From: Sinorhizobium meliloti 4H41 | GTDB taxonomy: Bacteria; Pseudomonadota; Alphaproteobacteria; Rhizobiales; Rhizobiaceae | Length of the DNA stretch: 64,000 nt | Assembly: GCF_000375585.1 (NCBI RefSeq) | Contig: NZ_AQWP01000002.1 | Span: 868,001 to 932,000 of the forward strand | Direction of reading: 5' to 3' | In this document: positions 8,554 through 17,512 of the stretch, one piece after another | Position numbering within the stretch: position 1 is the first letter of the stretch | Layout: every line of letters starts with the position of its first letter | Notes under the pieces: model-generated | Databases searched by the model: none | Told to the model about the DNA's origin: nothing | What the model saw: the letters and a program-made list of their open reading frames with translations, nothing else | Made by a program: the position numbers and the translations under genes

Positions 8554-9599
8554 CCGACGCCGTCGTTTTCAAGAATGTCGACATCATCTTCGGCAAAAAC
8601 CCGCAGATTGCCGTGCAGATGGTCGACCAGGGCAAGACGCGCGATGAGATCGGTGCCGCCACAGGCCTGGTACTGGGCGTCGCCGGCGCTTCGCTGACCA
8701 TCAATGAAGGCGAGATCCTCGTTCTGATGGGGCTGTCCGGCTCCGGCAAATCGACGCTGCTCAGGGCCGTCAACGGCCTCGCGCCGGTGGTGCGCGGCGA
8801 GGTCGAGGTCAAGACCGCGAACGGATCGCTGAACCCCTATCGCTGCAACGCCAAGTCTCTGCGCGACTTCCGCATGCATACGGTCTCGATGGTGTTCCAG
8901 CAGTTTGCGCTTCTGCCGTGGCGAACGGTGGCGGACAATGTCGGCTTCGGGCTCGAACTGGCCGGCGTTGCCGATGCCGAACGAAGAAAGCGCGTCGGCG
9001 AGCAGCTTGAACTCGTCAACCTGGCCAAGTGGGCGGACCGCAAGGTCAACGAGCTCTCGGGCGGCATGCAGCAGCGGGTCGGCCTCGCAAGAGCCTTCGC
9101 CACCGGCGCCCCGATCCTGCTGATGGATGAGCCGTTCTCGGCCCTCGACCCGCTGATCCGCACGCGCCTCCAGGACGAACTGCTCGAATTCCAGCGGCGG
9201 CTGAAAAAGACGATCCTCTTCGTCAGCCACGATCTCGACGAGGCCTTCCGTATCGGCAACCGAATCGCCATCATGGAAGGCGGAAGAATCATCCAGTGCG
9301 GGACGCCGCAGGAAATCGTGAAGGAGCCGGCAAATCAGTACGTGGCCGATTTCGTCCAGCACATGAACCCGATCACCATGCTGACGGCGAAGGATGTGAT
9401 GCAGACCGGCGTCGGGCGAGCCGCCGCCAATACCGGCGTTTCGGCAACGGCCAGGCCCACCACGCCGCTCGTCGATATTCTCGACGCCATGTCGCGTCAG
9501 CCGGGCAGCATAGGTGTGGTCGACAACGGCTCCGTCGTCGGGACCATCGACGCCCAGAACATCGTCGAAGGATTGACGCGCCACCGCAACAAAAGTTGA
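8550..9599 (+). CDS. choV: choline ABC transporter, ATP-binding protein ChoV
   Basis: Energising subunit (349 residues) of the choline transporter, on the cytoplasmic face. Walker A 'GLSGSGKST', Q-loop 'VFQQFALLPW', signature 'LSGGMQQR', Walker B 'ILLMDEPFSAL' and H-loop 'FVSHDLDEAF' are all intact. The C-terminal ~80 residues ('TTPLVDILDAMSRQPGSIGVV...') look like a CBS-type regulatory extension, as in ProV/OpuAA family proteins that sense ionic strength; that role here is inference. It overlaps choW by 4 bp. Confidence 0.95.
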   Translation: MTDAVVFKNVDIIFGKNPQIAVQMVDQGKTRDEIGAATGLVLGVAGASLTINEGEILVLMGLSGSGKSTLLRAVNGLAPVVRGEVEVKTANGSLNPYRCNAKSLRDFRMHTVSMVFQQFALLPWRTVADNVGFGLELAGVADAERRKRVGEQLELVNLAKWADRKVNELSGGMQQRVGLARAFATGAPILLMDEPFSALDPLIRTRLQDELLEFQRRLKKTILFVSHDLDEAFRIGNRIAIMEGGRIIQCGTPQEIVKEPANQYVADFVQHMNPITMLTAKDVMQTGVGRAAANTGVSATARPTTPLVDILDAMSRQPGSIGVVDNGSVVGTIDAQNIVEGLTRHRNKS

Positions 9600-9632
9600 C
9601 GCGGCGCGCTGGCCCGCCGGAAGGAGTCGATC

Positions 9633-10376
9633 ATGAGCGAGAAACCCAGTGTGCTGCGCGAGACTGACGAGGAAGCACGCAAGCTCGCCCGGGTGCTTCT
9701 TCGTTCGGCGAGAAGCGGCGCGCTTGCCGGGATCGAGCCGGGGAGCGATGGTTTTCCCTTCGTCAGCCGTGTACTCGTCGGCATCGATATCGACGGAACG
9801 CCGGTCATCCTCGTGTCGCGGCTGTCGACGCATACTCAAGCGCTCACGGCGGACCGGCGCGCTTCGCTGCTGACCGGCGAACCGGGCAAAGGCGACCCGC
9901 TCGCCCATCCGCGCCTGACGGTCCAGTGCGAGGCGGAAGCCGTCCCGCGCGATTGCGCCCTCCACCTGCGTCTTCGCGAACGATTTCTTCGCCGGCACCC
10001 CAAGTCCAAGCTCTATGCCGATTTTCCGGACTTCGGCTTCTTCCGTCTCAACCCGTTGCGGGCAAGCCTCAATGGCGGCTTCGGCCGCGCCTATGTGCTG
10101 ACGGCGGAGGATCTCGCCATCGCTTCGCCGGCCGCTGCCGCCATCGCGGAAATGGAAGGCGGCGCGATCGAGCACATGAACGCCGATCACGCCGAAGCCG
10201 TGAGATATTATGCAACCACTCATTGCCGCGCACCGGAAGGCGACTGGAAGATCGTCGGCATCGATTCGGCAGGGCTCGACCTGTCGGACGGCGACCGTCT
10301 GCGCCGCCTGGAGTTCGAGACGCCTCTTGCCGACGCGGCCGAATTACGGCCAATTCTAAAAAAACTTTACCGTTAA
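9633..10376 (+). CDS. HugZ-type heme-binding/pyridoxamine-oxidase-fold protein
   Basis: The 247-residue protein combines an N-terminal split-barrel pyridoxamine 5'-phosphate oxidase-like domain (about residues 10-150, 'SRVLVGIDIDGTPVILVSRLSTHT') with a C-terminal DUF2470 domain containing 'EHMNADHAEAVRYYATTH'. This is the arrangement of HugZ heme oxygenases. Members degrade or bind heme; whether this one is catalytic cannot be told from sequence. It follows choV by 33 bp with a GGAAGGAG ribosome-binding site and may be cotranscribed. A heme link would fit the heme genes 15-20 kb downstream. Confidence 0.85.
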   Translation: MSEKPSVLRETDEEARKLARVLLRSARSGALAGIEPGSDGFPFVSRVLVGIDIDGTPVILVSRLSTHTQALTADRRASLLTGEPGKGDPLAHPRLTVQCEAEAVPRDCALHLRLRERFLRRHPKSKLYADFPDFGFFRLNPLRASLNGGFGRAYVLTAEDLAIASPAAAAIAEMEGGAIEHMNADHAEAVRYYATTHCRAPEGDWKIVGIDSAGLDLSDGDRLRRLEFETPLADAAELRPILKKLYR

Positions 10377-10423
10377 TCGCATCTTAGCTACCCCCATTTC
10401 TTGCAGGGGGTGGTTGCCCTTTT

Positions 10424-10439
10424 ATGCATCACGGCTAAT
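10424..10439 (+). promoter_or_regulatory. NolR operator in the nolR promoter region
   Basis: The sequence AT-N9-CTAAT is an exact match to the reverse complement of the published NolR consensus (A/T)TTAG-N9-A(T/A). It lies about 30 bp upstream of the nolR start codons, as expected for the known negative autoregulation of nolR. Confidence 0.7.
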
Positions 10440-10470
10440 TATCGTGCTTCATCAATCATAACTACGTGTG

Positions 10471-10839
10471 ATGAATTCTCGCATGGAGCACACGATGCAG
10501 CCTCTTCCGCCTGAAAAACACGAGGACGCCGAGATAGCAGCCGGTTTCCTTTCGGCCATGGCAAATCCGAAACGCCTGCTCATCCTCGACTCTCTCGTCA
10601 AGGAGGAAATGGCGGTTGGCGCCCTGGCCCATAAGGTCGGGTTGAGCCAATCGGCTCTTTCTCAGCACCTCTCGAAGCTTCGTGCGCAGAATCTGGTCAG
10701 CACCCGTCGTGACGCACAGACGATCTATTATTCGAGCTCGTCCGGCGCCGTGTTGAAGATTCTGGGCGCACTATCCGACATCTACGGCGAAGACACCGAT
10801 GCCGTGGACGAAAAGCCTCTCGTTCGCAAATCGGCGTAA
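10471..10839 (+). CDS. nolR: NolR, ArsR-family repressor of nodulation genes
   Basis: Dimeric winged-helix repressor of nod operons and nodD in Sinorhizobium; it also affects growth and conjugation functions. 122 residues from ATG at 10471. The recognition helix region 'VGLSQSALSQHLSKLRAQN' and beta-wing 'VSTRRDAQTIYYSS' are intact, and there is no metal-binding cysteine pair. The frame is open to the C-terminal 'KPLVRKSA', so the allele appears functional, unlike the frameshifted copy of strain Rm1021. In-frame starts also exist at 10483 (MEHTMQ) and 10495 (MQPLPP). The last has the only good Shine-Dalgarno spacing (GGAG at 10485-10488), so the true start is uncertain. A terminator follows. 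Confidence 0.95.
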   Translation: MNSRMEHTMQPLPPEKHEDAEIAAGFLSAMANPKRLLILDSLVKEEMAVGALAHKVGLSQSALSQHLSKLRAQNLVSTRRDAQTIYYSSSSGAVLKILGALSDIYGEDTDAVDEKPLVRKSA

Positions 10840-10878
10840 CCTCCCAGCACGTCCGTCAACCGAACAGCACGCCTCATC

Positions 10879-10915
10879 AAGCCCCGCCGATCCGATCGCG
10901 GGGCTTCATTTTTGG
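10879..10915 (+). terminator. intrinsic terminator after nolR
   Basis: The stem AAGCCCCG/CGGGGCTT around a 12-base loop is followed by a T-rich tract (CATTTTTGG). It lies 40 bp after the nolR stop codon. Confidence 0.75.
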
Positions 10916-10981
10916 CGGGTGAGCAGGCCTTCTCGGTCCTGTCGCAGACTGTCCCGCAGCATCGTGCTACATGATCGTGCC

Positions 10982-11515
10982 ATGAACCTTGAACGCGAGA
11001 TTCTCATTCTCACCGGGCCACCCGGCTCCGGAAAGACCACGACAGCGCAGGCGCTCGCGGCAGAGCCAGGATCATCGAAGGTCCATCTTCACTGCGACGA
11101 CTTCTGGCATTTCATCAAAAACGGGGCGATACCGCCCTATCTGCCCGAAGCTCACGAACAAAACGCTGTCGTTGTCGACGTGTTGACGAAAGTGGCCGCA
11201 ACCTACGCACATGGCGGCTATTTCGTCATTGTGGACGGCATCGTCGGACCGTGGTTCCTGGAACCATTCAGGAAAATCACGGCACCGCTCCACTACGTCG
11301 TGCTGCGTCCGCCGCTCGATGTCGCCATCCGGCGCTGCCAACAGCGCGGCGGAGACACATTGACAGACCCCGTGCCCATCGGGGCGCTTCATCAGCAGCT
11401 CTCATCGCTCGGCCCCCTCGAACGGCATGTTCTTCCGACCGAAGGACACACTCGGGAGGACACGCTCAGTGCCGTGATCCAGGCCGTGGAAAGCGGATCG
11501 TTTCGCCTGGCTTGA
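10982..11515 (+). CDS. small P-loop kinase-like (AAA/zeta-type) ATPase
   Basis: A 177-residue protein with Walker A 'LTGPPGSGKTT' at residues 9-19, a 'LHCDDFWHF' strand with the double aspartate typical of small-molecule kinases (shikimate/gluconate/zeta-toxin group), and a lid region 'AIRRCQQRGGDTL'. No antitoxin-like partner adjoins it, so a toxin role is not supported. The substrate is unknown. It is transcribed toward the aminotransferase gene but is separated from it by about 90 bp that hold a RutR-like site, so it is probably independent. Confidence 0.8.
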   Translation: MNLEREILILTGPPGSGKTTTAQALAAEPGSSKVHLHCDDFWHFIKNGAIPPYLPEAHEQNAVVVDVLTKVAATYAHGGYFVIVDGIVGPWFLEPFRKITAPLHYVVLRPPLDVAIRRCQQRGGDTLTDPVPIGALHQQLSSLGPLERHVLPTEGHTREDTLSAVIQAVESGSFRLA

Positions 11516-11537
11516 CGCCCCTCGGCGGGCTGATAGT

Positions 11538-11553
11538 TTGACCAACGGGTAAA
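11538..11553 (+). promoter_or_regulatory. RutR-like operator upstream of the beta-alanine aminotransferase gene
   Basis: TTGACCAACGGGTAAA matches 12 of the 14 fixed positions of the E. coli RutR palindrome TTGACCA-N2-TGGTCAA. It lies 52 bp upstream of the aminotransferase start. A very similar site is found next to the rutR-like gene at 56065-56080. Confidence 0.55.
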
Positions 11554-11604
11554 GAATCCGCCCCGGCAAATCCAGATTGCCGGGACTCGACGAGGAGGAA
11601 AGAC

Positions 11605-12933
11605 ATGTCCAACCGCCTGAACACCACGCCCAACGACCTCAGAGCCTTCTGGATGCCCTTCACCGCCAACCGGCAGTTCAAGAAGGAACCGCGGCTGTTC
11701 GTCGGCGCCAAGGACATGTACTACACCACCCATGACGGGCGGACGGTTCTCGATGGAACTGCAGGGCTCTGGTGCGTCAATGCAGGCCACTGCCGTCCGA
11801 AGATCACCGAGGCGATTCGTGAACAGGCGGGCGAACTCGACTACGCGCCGGCCTTCCAGCTCGGCCATCCGAAAGCCTTCGAGCTCGCAAACCGGCTGGT
11901 CGACATCGCGCCCGAGGGCATGAACCACGTCCTCTACACCAACTCAGGATCGGAATCGGTCGATACCGCCTTGAAGGTGGCTCTCGCCTACCACCGCGCC
12001 AAGGGCAATGGCTCGCGCTTCCGCCTCATCGGCCGCGAGCGCGGCTATCACGGCGTCAATTTCGGCGGTATTTCGGTCGGCGGCATCGTCGCCAACCGAA
12101 AGATGTTCGGCACGCTGCTGACGGGCGTCGATCACCTTCCGCACACGCATCTGCCTGCCAAGAACGCCTTTACCCGCGGCGAGCCCGAGCACGGCGCCGA
12201 TCTCGCGGCCGAACTCGAGCGCATCGTCACCCTGCATGACGCCTCGACGGTCGCCGCAGTCATCGTCGAGCCCGTCGCCGGCTCGACCGGTGTTCTCATC
12301 CCGCCGAAGGGCTATCTCCAGAAGCTGCGCGAAATTTGCACCAAGCACGGGATCCTGTTGATCTTCGACGAGGTCATCACCGGCTACGGCCGCCTCGGCA
12401 CGCCCTTTGCCGCTCAATATTTCGACGTGAAGCCGGACATCATCACCACGGCCAAGGGGCTTACCAACGGCGTCATTCCGATGGGCGCGGTCTTCGTGAC
12501 ATCGGAAATCCACGACGCCTTCATGACCGGGCCGGAACACCTGATCGAGTTCTTCCACGGCTACACCTATTCGGGCAATCCGATCGCCTCGGCCGCGGCG
12601 CTTGGAACGCTGGATACCTACAAGGAAGAAGGGCTGCTGACGCGCGCGGCCGAACTTGCGCCCTACTGGGAGGAGGCGCTGCACTCGCTGAAGGACTGCC
12701 CGCATGTCATCGACATCCGCAATATCGGGCTGATCGGCGCGGTCGAACTCGAGCCGATCGCCGGCGAGCCGACAAAGCGCGCCTTCTCCGCCTTCCTCAA
12801 GGCTTACGAGAAAGGCCTGCTGATCCGCACTACGGGCGACATCATCGCATTGTCGCCGCCGCTGATCATCGAAAAGCAACAGATCGACGAGCTTTTCGAC
12901 AAGCTGCGCGACGTTCTGAAGAACAATATCTGA
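11605..12933 (+). CDS. beta-alanine:pyruvate (omega-amino acid) aminotransferase
   Basis: Class III PLP-dependent transaminase (442 residues) expected to convert beta-alanine plus pyruvate to malonate semialdehyde plus alanine. It closely follows the Pseudomonas omega-amino acid:pyruvate aminotransferase pattern: 'WMPFTANRQFKKEPRL', 'RERGYHGVNFGGISVGG', 'IFDEVITGYGRLG' with the cofactor aspartate, and the Schiff-base lysine in 'ITTAKGLTNGVIPMGAV'. The start is supported by GAGGAGG about 8 bp upstream. It would finish the reductive pyrimidine pathway encoded at 48-63 kb, and a RutR-like site in its promoter supports this. Other omega-amines could also be substrates. Confidence 0.9.
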   Translation: MSNRLNTTPNDLRAFWMPFTANRQFKKEPRLFVGAKDMYYTTHDGRTVLDGTAGLWCVNAGHCRPKITEAIREQAGELDYAPAFQLGHPKAFELANRLVDIAPEGMNHVLYTNSGSESVDTALKVALAYHRAKGNGSRFRLIGRERGYHGVNFGGISVGGIVANRKMFGTLLTGVDHLPHTHLPAKNAFTRGEPEHGADLAAELERIVTLHDASTVAAVIVEPVAGSTGVLIPPKGYLQKLREICTKHGILLIFDEVITGYGRLGTPFAAQYFDVKPDIITTAKGLTNGVIPMGAVFVTSEIHDAFMTGPEHLIEFFHGYTYSGNPIASAAALGTLDTYKEEGLLTRAAELAPYWEEALHSLKDCPHVIDIRNIGLIGAVELEPIAGEPTKRAFSAFLKAYEKGLLIRTTGDIIALSPPLIIEKQQIDELFDKLRDVLKNNI

Positions 12934-12950
12934 GGCATTCCTGCCAAAGG

Positions 12951-12987
12951 CAAAATCCTTTCCCCGGATACGGGGAGAGGGTTATTG
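12951..12987. repeat. decayed fragment of a RIME-type element
   Basis: The stretch ctttccccggatacggggagagggtta matches one palindrome arm of the RIME elements at 625-753 and 1196-1325, but the other half is missing. It lies between the aminotransferase and adenine deaminase genes. Confidence 0.5.
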
Positions 12988-13020
12988 TCATGAAATCAAT
13001 ATCAAGGACGAGGTGCACGC

Positions 13021-14718
13021 ATGTCCGAAGCGCTGGAGCGTCTCATCGATCAGGGCGTCGGCCGCGAGCCGGCGGACATCGTGCTCAAGGGCGGGCGGTT
13101 CTTCGATCTGGTCACCGGCGAGCTGGTCGCCTCCGACATCGCCATTTCGGGCGAGCGGATCGTCGGCACCTGGGGCGACTACCAGGGCCGTGAGGAGATC
13201 GACGTTACCGGCCGCATCGTCGTTCCCGGCTTCATCGACACGCATCTCCACATCGAATCGTCGCTCGTCACCCCGCACGAATTCGACCGCTGCGTGCTGC
13301 CGCTCGGCGTCACCACTGTTATCTGCGATCCGCACGAGATCGCCAATGTGCTCGGCACCGAAGGCATACAATATTTCCTGGATTCGGCGACAGAGACGAT
13401 CATGGACATCCGCGTCCAGCTCTCCTCCTGCGTGCCGGCGACCCACCTGGAAACGTCCGGTGCCGACCTGCCGATCGAGCGCCTCACGCCCTTCCGCCAC
13501 CACCCGAAGGTGATCGGCCTTGCCGAGTTCATGAACTTTCCCGGGGTGGTCAACAAGGATCCGGTTTGCCTCGCCAAGCTCGATGCCTTCCAGGACGGTC
13601 ATATCGACGGCCATGCCCCCCTGCTCCGCGGCAAGGAACTGAACGGCTATCTCGCCACGGGGATCCGCACCGATCACGAATGCACGAGCGCGGAGGAAGC
13701 GCTCGAAAAGATACGCAAGGGCATGCACATCCTCGTTCGCGAAGGTTCCGTTTCCAAGGACCTGCAGGCCCTCATTCCTCTTCTCACCGAGCGGCTGTCG
13801 CCCTATCTGGCCCTCTGCACCGACGACCGCAACCCGCTCGATATCGCCGAGCAGGGCCATCTCGACCACATGATCCGCACGGCCATCGCCGCTGGCGTCG
13901 AGCCGCTCGCCATCTATCGCGCCGCTTCGATTTCCGCCGCGCGCGCCTTCGGCCTCAGCGATCGCGGCCTCGTGGCACCTGGCTGGCGCGCCGACCTCGT
14001 CGTCGTCGACAGCCTGGAAAATTGCAAGGCCGAACTCGTCCTCTCCGCCGGCCGGCGCGTTACGGATGCTCTCTTCGCCGGGCGCAAGCCGGTCGAGCCG
14101 GTGGGGCTCGACAGCGTCAAGGCGCGCGAGGTCAAGGCTGCGGACTTCGGCCTCCCCTACAATGAAGGCGAGACTTCGGTGCTCGGCGTCCTGCCCGGCA
14201 AGATCATCACCGAACACCGCCGATATCGCCTGCCCGCCGAAGGCAACCGGACCGGCGTCGATCTCGACCGCGACATCATCAAGGTCGCCGTGATCGAGCG
14301 CCACGGGGTGAACGGCAATCATGCCAATGGCTTCGTCCAGGGCTTCGGCCTGAAAAAGGGCGCGATCGCCTCCACGGTCGGCCACGACAGCCACAATATC
14401 TGTGTCGTCGGCGTGAGCGAGGAGGACATGGCTGTCGCCGCCAACCGGCTCGGCGAGATCAAAGGCGGCTTCGTCGTCGTCGAGGACGGCAAGGTCACCG
14501 GCGAGATCGCCCTGCCCGTCGCCGGCCTGATGAGCCTAGAACCGCACGAGCGCGTGCGCGATACGCTACACCATCTGCGTCAGGCCGCCTTTGCGCTGGG
14601 CGCCACGCTGGAAGAGCCCTTCCTGCAACTCGCCTTTCTGCCGCTGCCGGTGATCCCGCATTTGAAGATTTCCGACCGCGGGCTTGTCGATGTGGACAGG
14701 TTCATGCTGATCGGGTGA
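13021..14718 (+). CDS. ade: adenine deaminase
   Basis: Amidohydrolase (565 residues) that deaminates adenine to hypoxanthine in purine salvage and catabolism. Metal-binding motifs are in order: 'DTHLHIESS', 'DPHEIANV', 'HIDGHAPLL', 'RTDHECT' and 'CTDDRNP', all as in bacterial AdeC/Ade. The C-terminal domain '[20 protein letters not shown]' is also family-typical. The length is normal. It lies 87 bp after the aminotransferase gene in the same direction. Together they suggest a nitrogen-salvage unit from purine bases and beta-amino acids, although co-transcription is not certain. Confidence 0.95.
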   Translation: MSEALERLIDQGVGREPADIVLKGGRFFDLVTGELVASDIAISGERIVGTWGDYQGREEIDVTGRIVVPGFIDTHLHIESSLVTPHEFDRCVLPLGVTTVICDPHEIANVLGTEGIQYFLDSATETIMDIRVQLSSCVPATHLETSGADLPIERLTPFRHHPKVIGLAEFMNFPGVVNKDPVCLAKLDAFQDGHIDGHAPLLRGKELNGYLATGIRTDHECTSAEEALEKIRKGMHILVREGSVSKDLQALIPLLTERLSPYLALCTDDRNPLDIAEQGHLDHMIRTAIAAGVEPLAIYRAASISAARAFGLSDRGLVAPGWRADLVVVDSLENCKAELVLSAGRRVTDALFAGRKPVEPVGLDSVKAREVKAADFGLPYNEGETSVLGVLPGKIITEHRRYRLPAEGNRTGVDLDRDIIKVAVIERHGVNGNHANGFVQGFGLKKGAIASTVGHDSHNICVVGVSEEDMAVAANRLGEIKGGFVVVEDGKVTGEIALPVAGLMSLEPHERVRDTLHHLRQAAFALGATLEEPFLQLAFLPLPVIPHLKISDRGLVDVDRFMLIG

Positions 14719-14763
14719 GGGTCGAGGCGCGGCATTCGCTGACGCAGCCGCACCTCGCCTCCA

Positions 14764-16407
14764 CTACCGCAACCTCCCGCAGAAAACGTCGAGCGCGGCG
14801 AGACTGATCGCATTATCCGCGAAAACCGGTGCAAAACCGGGCATGGGATGCGGCTCGGCGACGAGCGTCGTCGGGAGGTGAAACGTCTGCGGCTCCTGGG
14901 TCAGGTTGAAGACGAACAGCCGCCGCTCGCCTTCCTTTTCTCTGGTGAAGACCAGAAGATCCTGGTTGGTGCCCAGGAAGGTCATGTCTGCGTCGACCAG
15001 CGCGGACTGCGCCCGACGGAACGCAAGGGTCTGGCGATAATGCTCGAGCACCGATCCTTCGACGCCCTCCTGTGCATCCACCGCCAGCCTTCGGTGCCCG
15101 TCGCGCACCGGCAACCAGGGAGCCCCCTCGGAAAAGCCGGCATTCGTCAGCTCTCGTTCCCAGACCATCGGGGTCCGGCACCCGTCGCGTCCGGCGAAGG
15201 CCGGCCAGAAGCGGATGCCGTATGGGTCGCGCAATTCTTCGAAGGCAAGCTCCGCTTCCGGCAGGCCGAGCTCCTCTCCCTGATAAAGGCAGATGGTGCC
15301 CCGCAGGCTGGCAAGCAGCGAGATCGCAAGCTTCGCCACGCGCTCCCGGTCGGCCTCGCGCGGCGCGAAGCGGCTGACATGACGCATGACATCGTGATTG
15401 GAGAAGGCCCAGCAGACCCAGCCGTCCGTCACCGTAGACTGGAAATTCTCGACGCAGCGGCGGAAGTGGCGCGCGGTGAATTCCGGCCCGAGCAGGTCGA
15501 AGGTATAGCACATGTGCAGCTTGTCGCCGCCGCTCGTATAGGCGGCGACCGTCTGCAGCGAGCGTGACCCGTCGCCGACCTCTCCCACCGTCGCACGGCC
15601 GCCATATTCATCGAGCAGTGCTCGAAACCGGCGCAGGAAACCGAGGTTTTCCGGCTGCGTCTTGTCATAGAGGTGGTCCTGCATGCCGTAGGGATTGACC
15701 TCCGGAGCATCGCGGCTCGTTGCGTCCGGATCCGGCACCAGCGGCGGGTTGTCCCGCAGAAGCTTGTCGTGGAAATAGAAATTCGCCGTATCGAGCCTGA
15801 AACCGTCGACCCCGCGGTCGAGCCAGAAGCGGACCGTCGCGAGCACCGCCTCCTGAACCTCCGGGTTGTGGAAGTTGAGGTCCGGCTGCGAAGACAGGAA
15901 GTTATGCAGGTAATATTGCCGGCGCACCCCGTCCCATTCCCAGCCCGGACCGCCGAAGATCGAAAGCCAGTTGTTCGGCGCCGTTCCGTCCGGCTTCGGG
16001 TCGGCCCACACATACCAATCCGCCATGGCATTGGTCCGGCTCGAGCGACTTTCGACGAACCAGGGGTGGCGGTCGGATGTATGCGAGATCACCTGGTCGA
16101 TGATCACCTTGAGCCCCAGCCGATGGGCCTCCGCCAGCATCTCGTCGAAATCGGCGAGCGTGCCGAACATGGGATCGACGTCGCAATAATCCGAAACGTC
16201 ATAGCCCATGTCCGCCTGGGGCGACGTGAAGAAGGGCGAAAGCCAGATGGCATCGACCCCGAGCGAGGCGATATGGGGAAGCCGTCGGGTGACACCGCGA
16301 AGGTCGCCCATTCCGTCGCCGTCCGTATCCTGGAAGGAGCGCGGATAGACCTGATAGATCACCGCTCCGCGCCACCAGTTTTCGTTCGATCCAGATGCCG
16401 CCGGCAT
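14764..16407 (-). CDS. alpha-glucosidase, glycoside hydrolase family 13
   Basis: A 547-residue cytoplasmic enzyme likely to hydrolyse terminal alpha-glucosidic bonds of small sugars. GH13 regions are evident: I 'VIIDQVISHTS', II 'GFRLDTANF' with the nucleophile Asp, III 'VGEVGD' with the acid/base Glu, and IV 'AFSNHDVMRH' with the transition-state Asp. The N-terminus 'WWRGAVIYQVYPRSFQD' is typical of oligo-1,6-glucosidase/AglA-like proteins. It is not next to a sugar ABC transporter as aglA is in S. meliloti, so it may be a paralog. Start ATG at 16407 with GGAGAG upstream. It is convergent with ade. Confidence 0.93.
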   Translation of the reverse strand: MPAASGSNENWWRGAVIYQVYPRSFQDTDGDGMGDLRGVTRRLPHIASLGVDAIWLSPFFTSPQADMGYDVSDYCDVDPMFGTLADFDEMLAEAHRLGLKVIIDQVISHTSDRHPWFVESRSSRTNAMADWYVWADPKPDGTAPNNWLSIFGGPGWEWDGVRRQYYLHNFLSSQPDLNFHNPEVQEAVLATVRFWLDRGVDGFRLDTANFYFHDKLLRDNPPLVPDPDATSRDAPEVNPYGMQDHLYDKTQPENLGFLRRFRALLDEYGGRATVGEVGDGSRSLQTVAAYTSGGDKLHMCYTFDLLGPEFTARHFRRCVENFQSTVTDGWVCWAFSNHDVMRHVSRFAPREADRERVAKLAISLLASLRGTICLYQGEELGLPEAELAFEELRDPYGIRFWPAFAGRDGCRTPMVWERELTNAGFSEGAPWLPVRDGHRRLAVDAQEGVEGSVLEHYRQTLAFRRAQSALVDADMTFLGTNQDLLVFTREKEGERRLFVFNLTQEPQTFHLPTTLVAEPHPMPGFAPVFADNAISLAALDVFCGRLR

Positions 16408-16540
16408 GCGCAGCTCTCCATGGTTGGTTCAGCAACCCAGATTTATCTTCACCGCTTCTTCGAGTAAACGCCGCCGTCAACATTCGCTTGCTCGCGCAGT
16501 GACATGCGCTTAATTCGGATCAGCGGAAAGGGAGGACTGA

Positions 16541-17458
16541 ATGACGGGCAAACTGCTTTCGATCGGCGAATGCATGGTGGAGCTCATGCAGGCGGAACGC
16601 GACATGCTGCGCAAGGGCTATGCCGGCGACACCTTCAATACCGCCTACTATGCCCGGCTCTTCCTGCCGGCGGACTGGACGGTCGATTATTTCACCGCCG
16701 TCGGAACCGACACGGTTTCGGACGAGCTGCTGGCCTTCATCGAGAGCACCGGCGTCGGCGCGGCGCACATCCGCAGGATCGAAGGGCGAACGCCCGGCCT
16801 CTATATGATCCACCTCAAGAACGGCGAGCGCAGCTTTTCCTACTGGCGCTCGACTTCCGCTGCGAAACTGCTCGCGGACGATCCCGATCGGCTCCGGACG
16901 GCGATCGAGGCGGCGAATGTGGTGTTCTTTTCGGGAATCACCCTGGCGATCCTGTCGCCGGAGGCGGCAGAAACATTGCTTGCGGAGCTTCGGCGGGCAA
17001 AGGCGGGCGGGCGGCAGGTCGTCTTCGATCCGAACATCCGGCCACGCCTTTGGGACGACGCCGCTCGGATGCGCGCGACGATCGAAGCCGGTGCGCGGGC
17101 GGCAACGATGGTGATGCCGAGCTTCGACGACGAGGCCACGCATTTCGGCGATGCATCCGTGGAAGCGACGATCGAGCGCTATCGGGCACTCGGCGCCGAA
17201 AACGTTGTGGTCAAGGATGGTGAAAACGGCGTCACGCTCGATTGTACGGGTGAAGACCGGGTTCACGTTCCCGCCACGCAGGTTTCCGCCGTCGTCGACA
17301 CGACCAGCGCCGGCGACAGCTTCAACGGCTCCTTCCTCGCCCGTCTTGCCAGCGGCGACAGTCCGGCCGATGCTGCGGCCTTCGCCGCCCGTGTTGCAGC
17401 CGCCGTGATCGGTCACCATGGCGCGCTGATCGGACGGGACAAGCTGCCGCGGGGTTAA
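16541..17458 (+). CDS. kdgK: 2-dehydro-3-deoxygluconokinase (PfkB family)
   Basis: Phosphorylates KDG to KDPG, feeding the Entner-Doudoroff pathway. The 305-residue protein has the PfkB-type N-terminus 'LLSIGECMVELM', the KdgK-like 'GYAGDTFNTAYYARLFL', and C-terminal signature 'DTTSAGDSFNGSFLARL' with the catalytic aspartate. GGGAGGAC precedes the ATG. It is a stand-alone gene convergent with the peptide transporter operon and divergent from the alpha-glucosidase gene. A different ketose kinase specificity cannot be excluded. Confidence 0.88.
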   Translation: MTGKLLSIGECMVELMQAERDMLRKGYAGDTFNTAYYARLFLPADWTVDYFTAVGTDTVSDELLAFIESTGVGAAHIRRIEGRTPGLYMIHLKNGERSFSYWRSTSAAKLLADDPDRLRTAIEAANVVFFSGITLAILSPEAAETLLAELRRAKAGGRQVVFDPNIRPRLWDDAARMRATIEAGARAATMVMPSFDDEATHFGDASVEATIERYRALGAENVVVKDGENGVTLDCTGEDRVHVPATQVSAVVDTTSAGDSFNGSFLARLASGDSPADAAAFAARVAAAVIGHHGALIGRDKLPRG

Positions 17459-17512
17459 AGCGCGATCCGGGTGAAGGTGGCAGCAAGCCCCCCTGCCGGG
17501 CGGAGGGGTACC

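Noticed and set aside
8133-10223. 696-codon minus-strand open frame
   Set aside because: Antisense to choW, choV and the HugZ-like gene.
10982-11515. toxin of a zeta-type toxin-antitoxin pair
   Set aside because: No adjacent small antitoxin gene; the neighbours are nolR and a metabolic aminotransferase.
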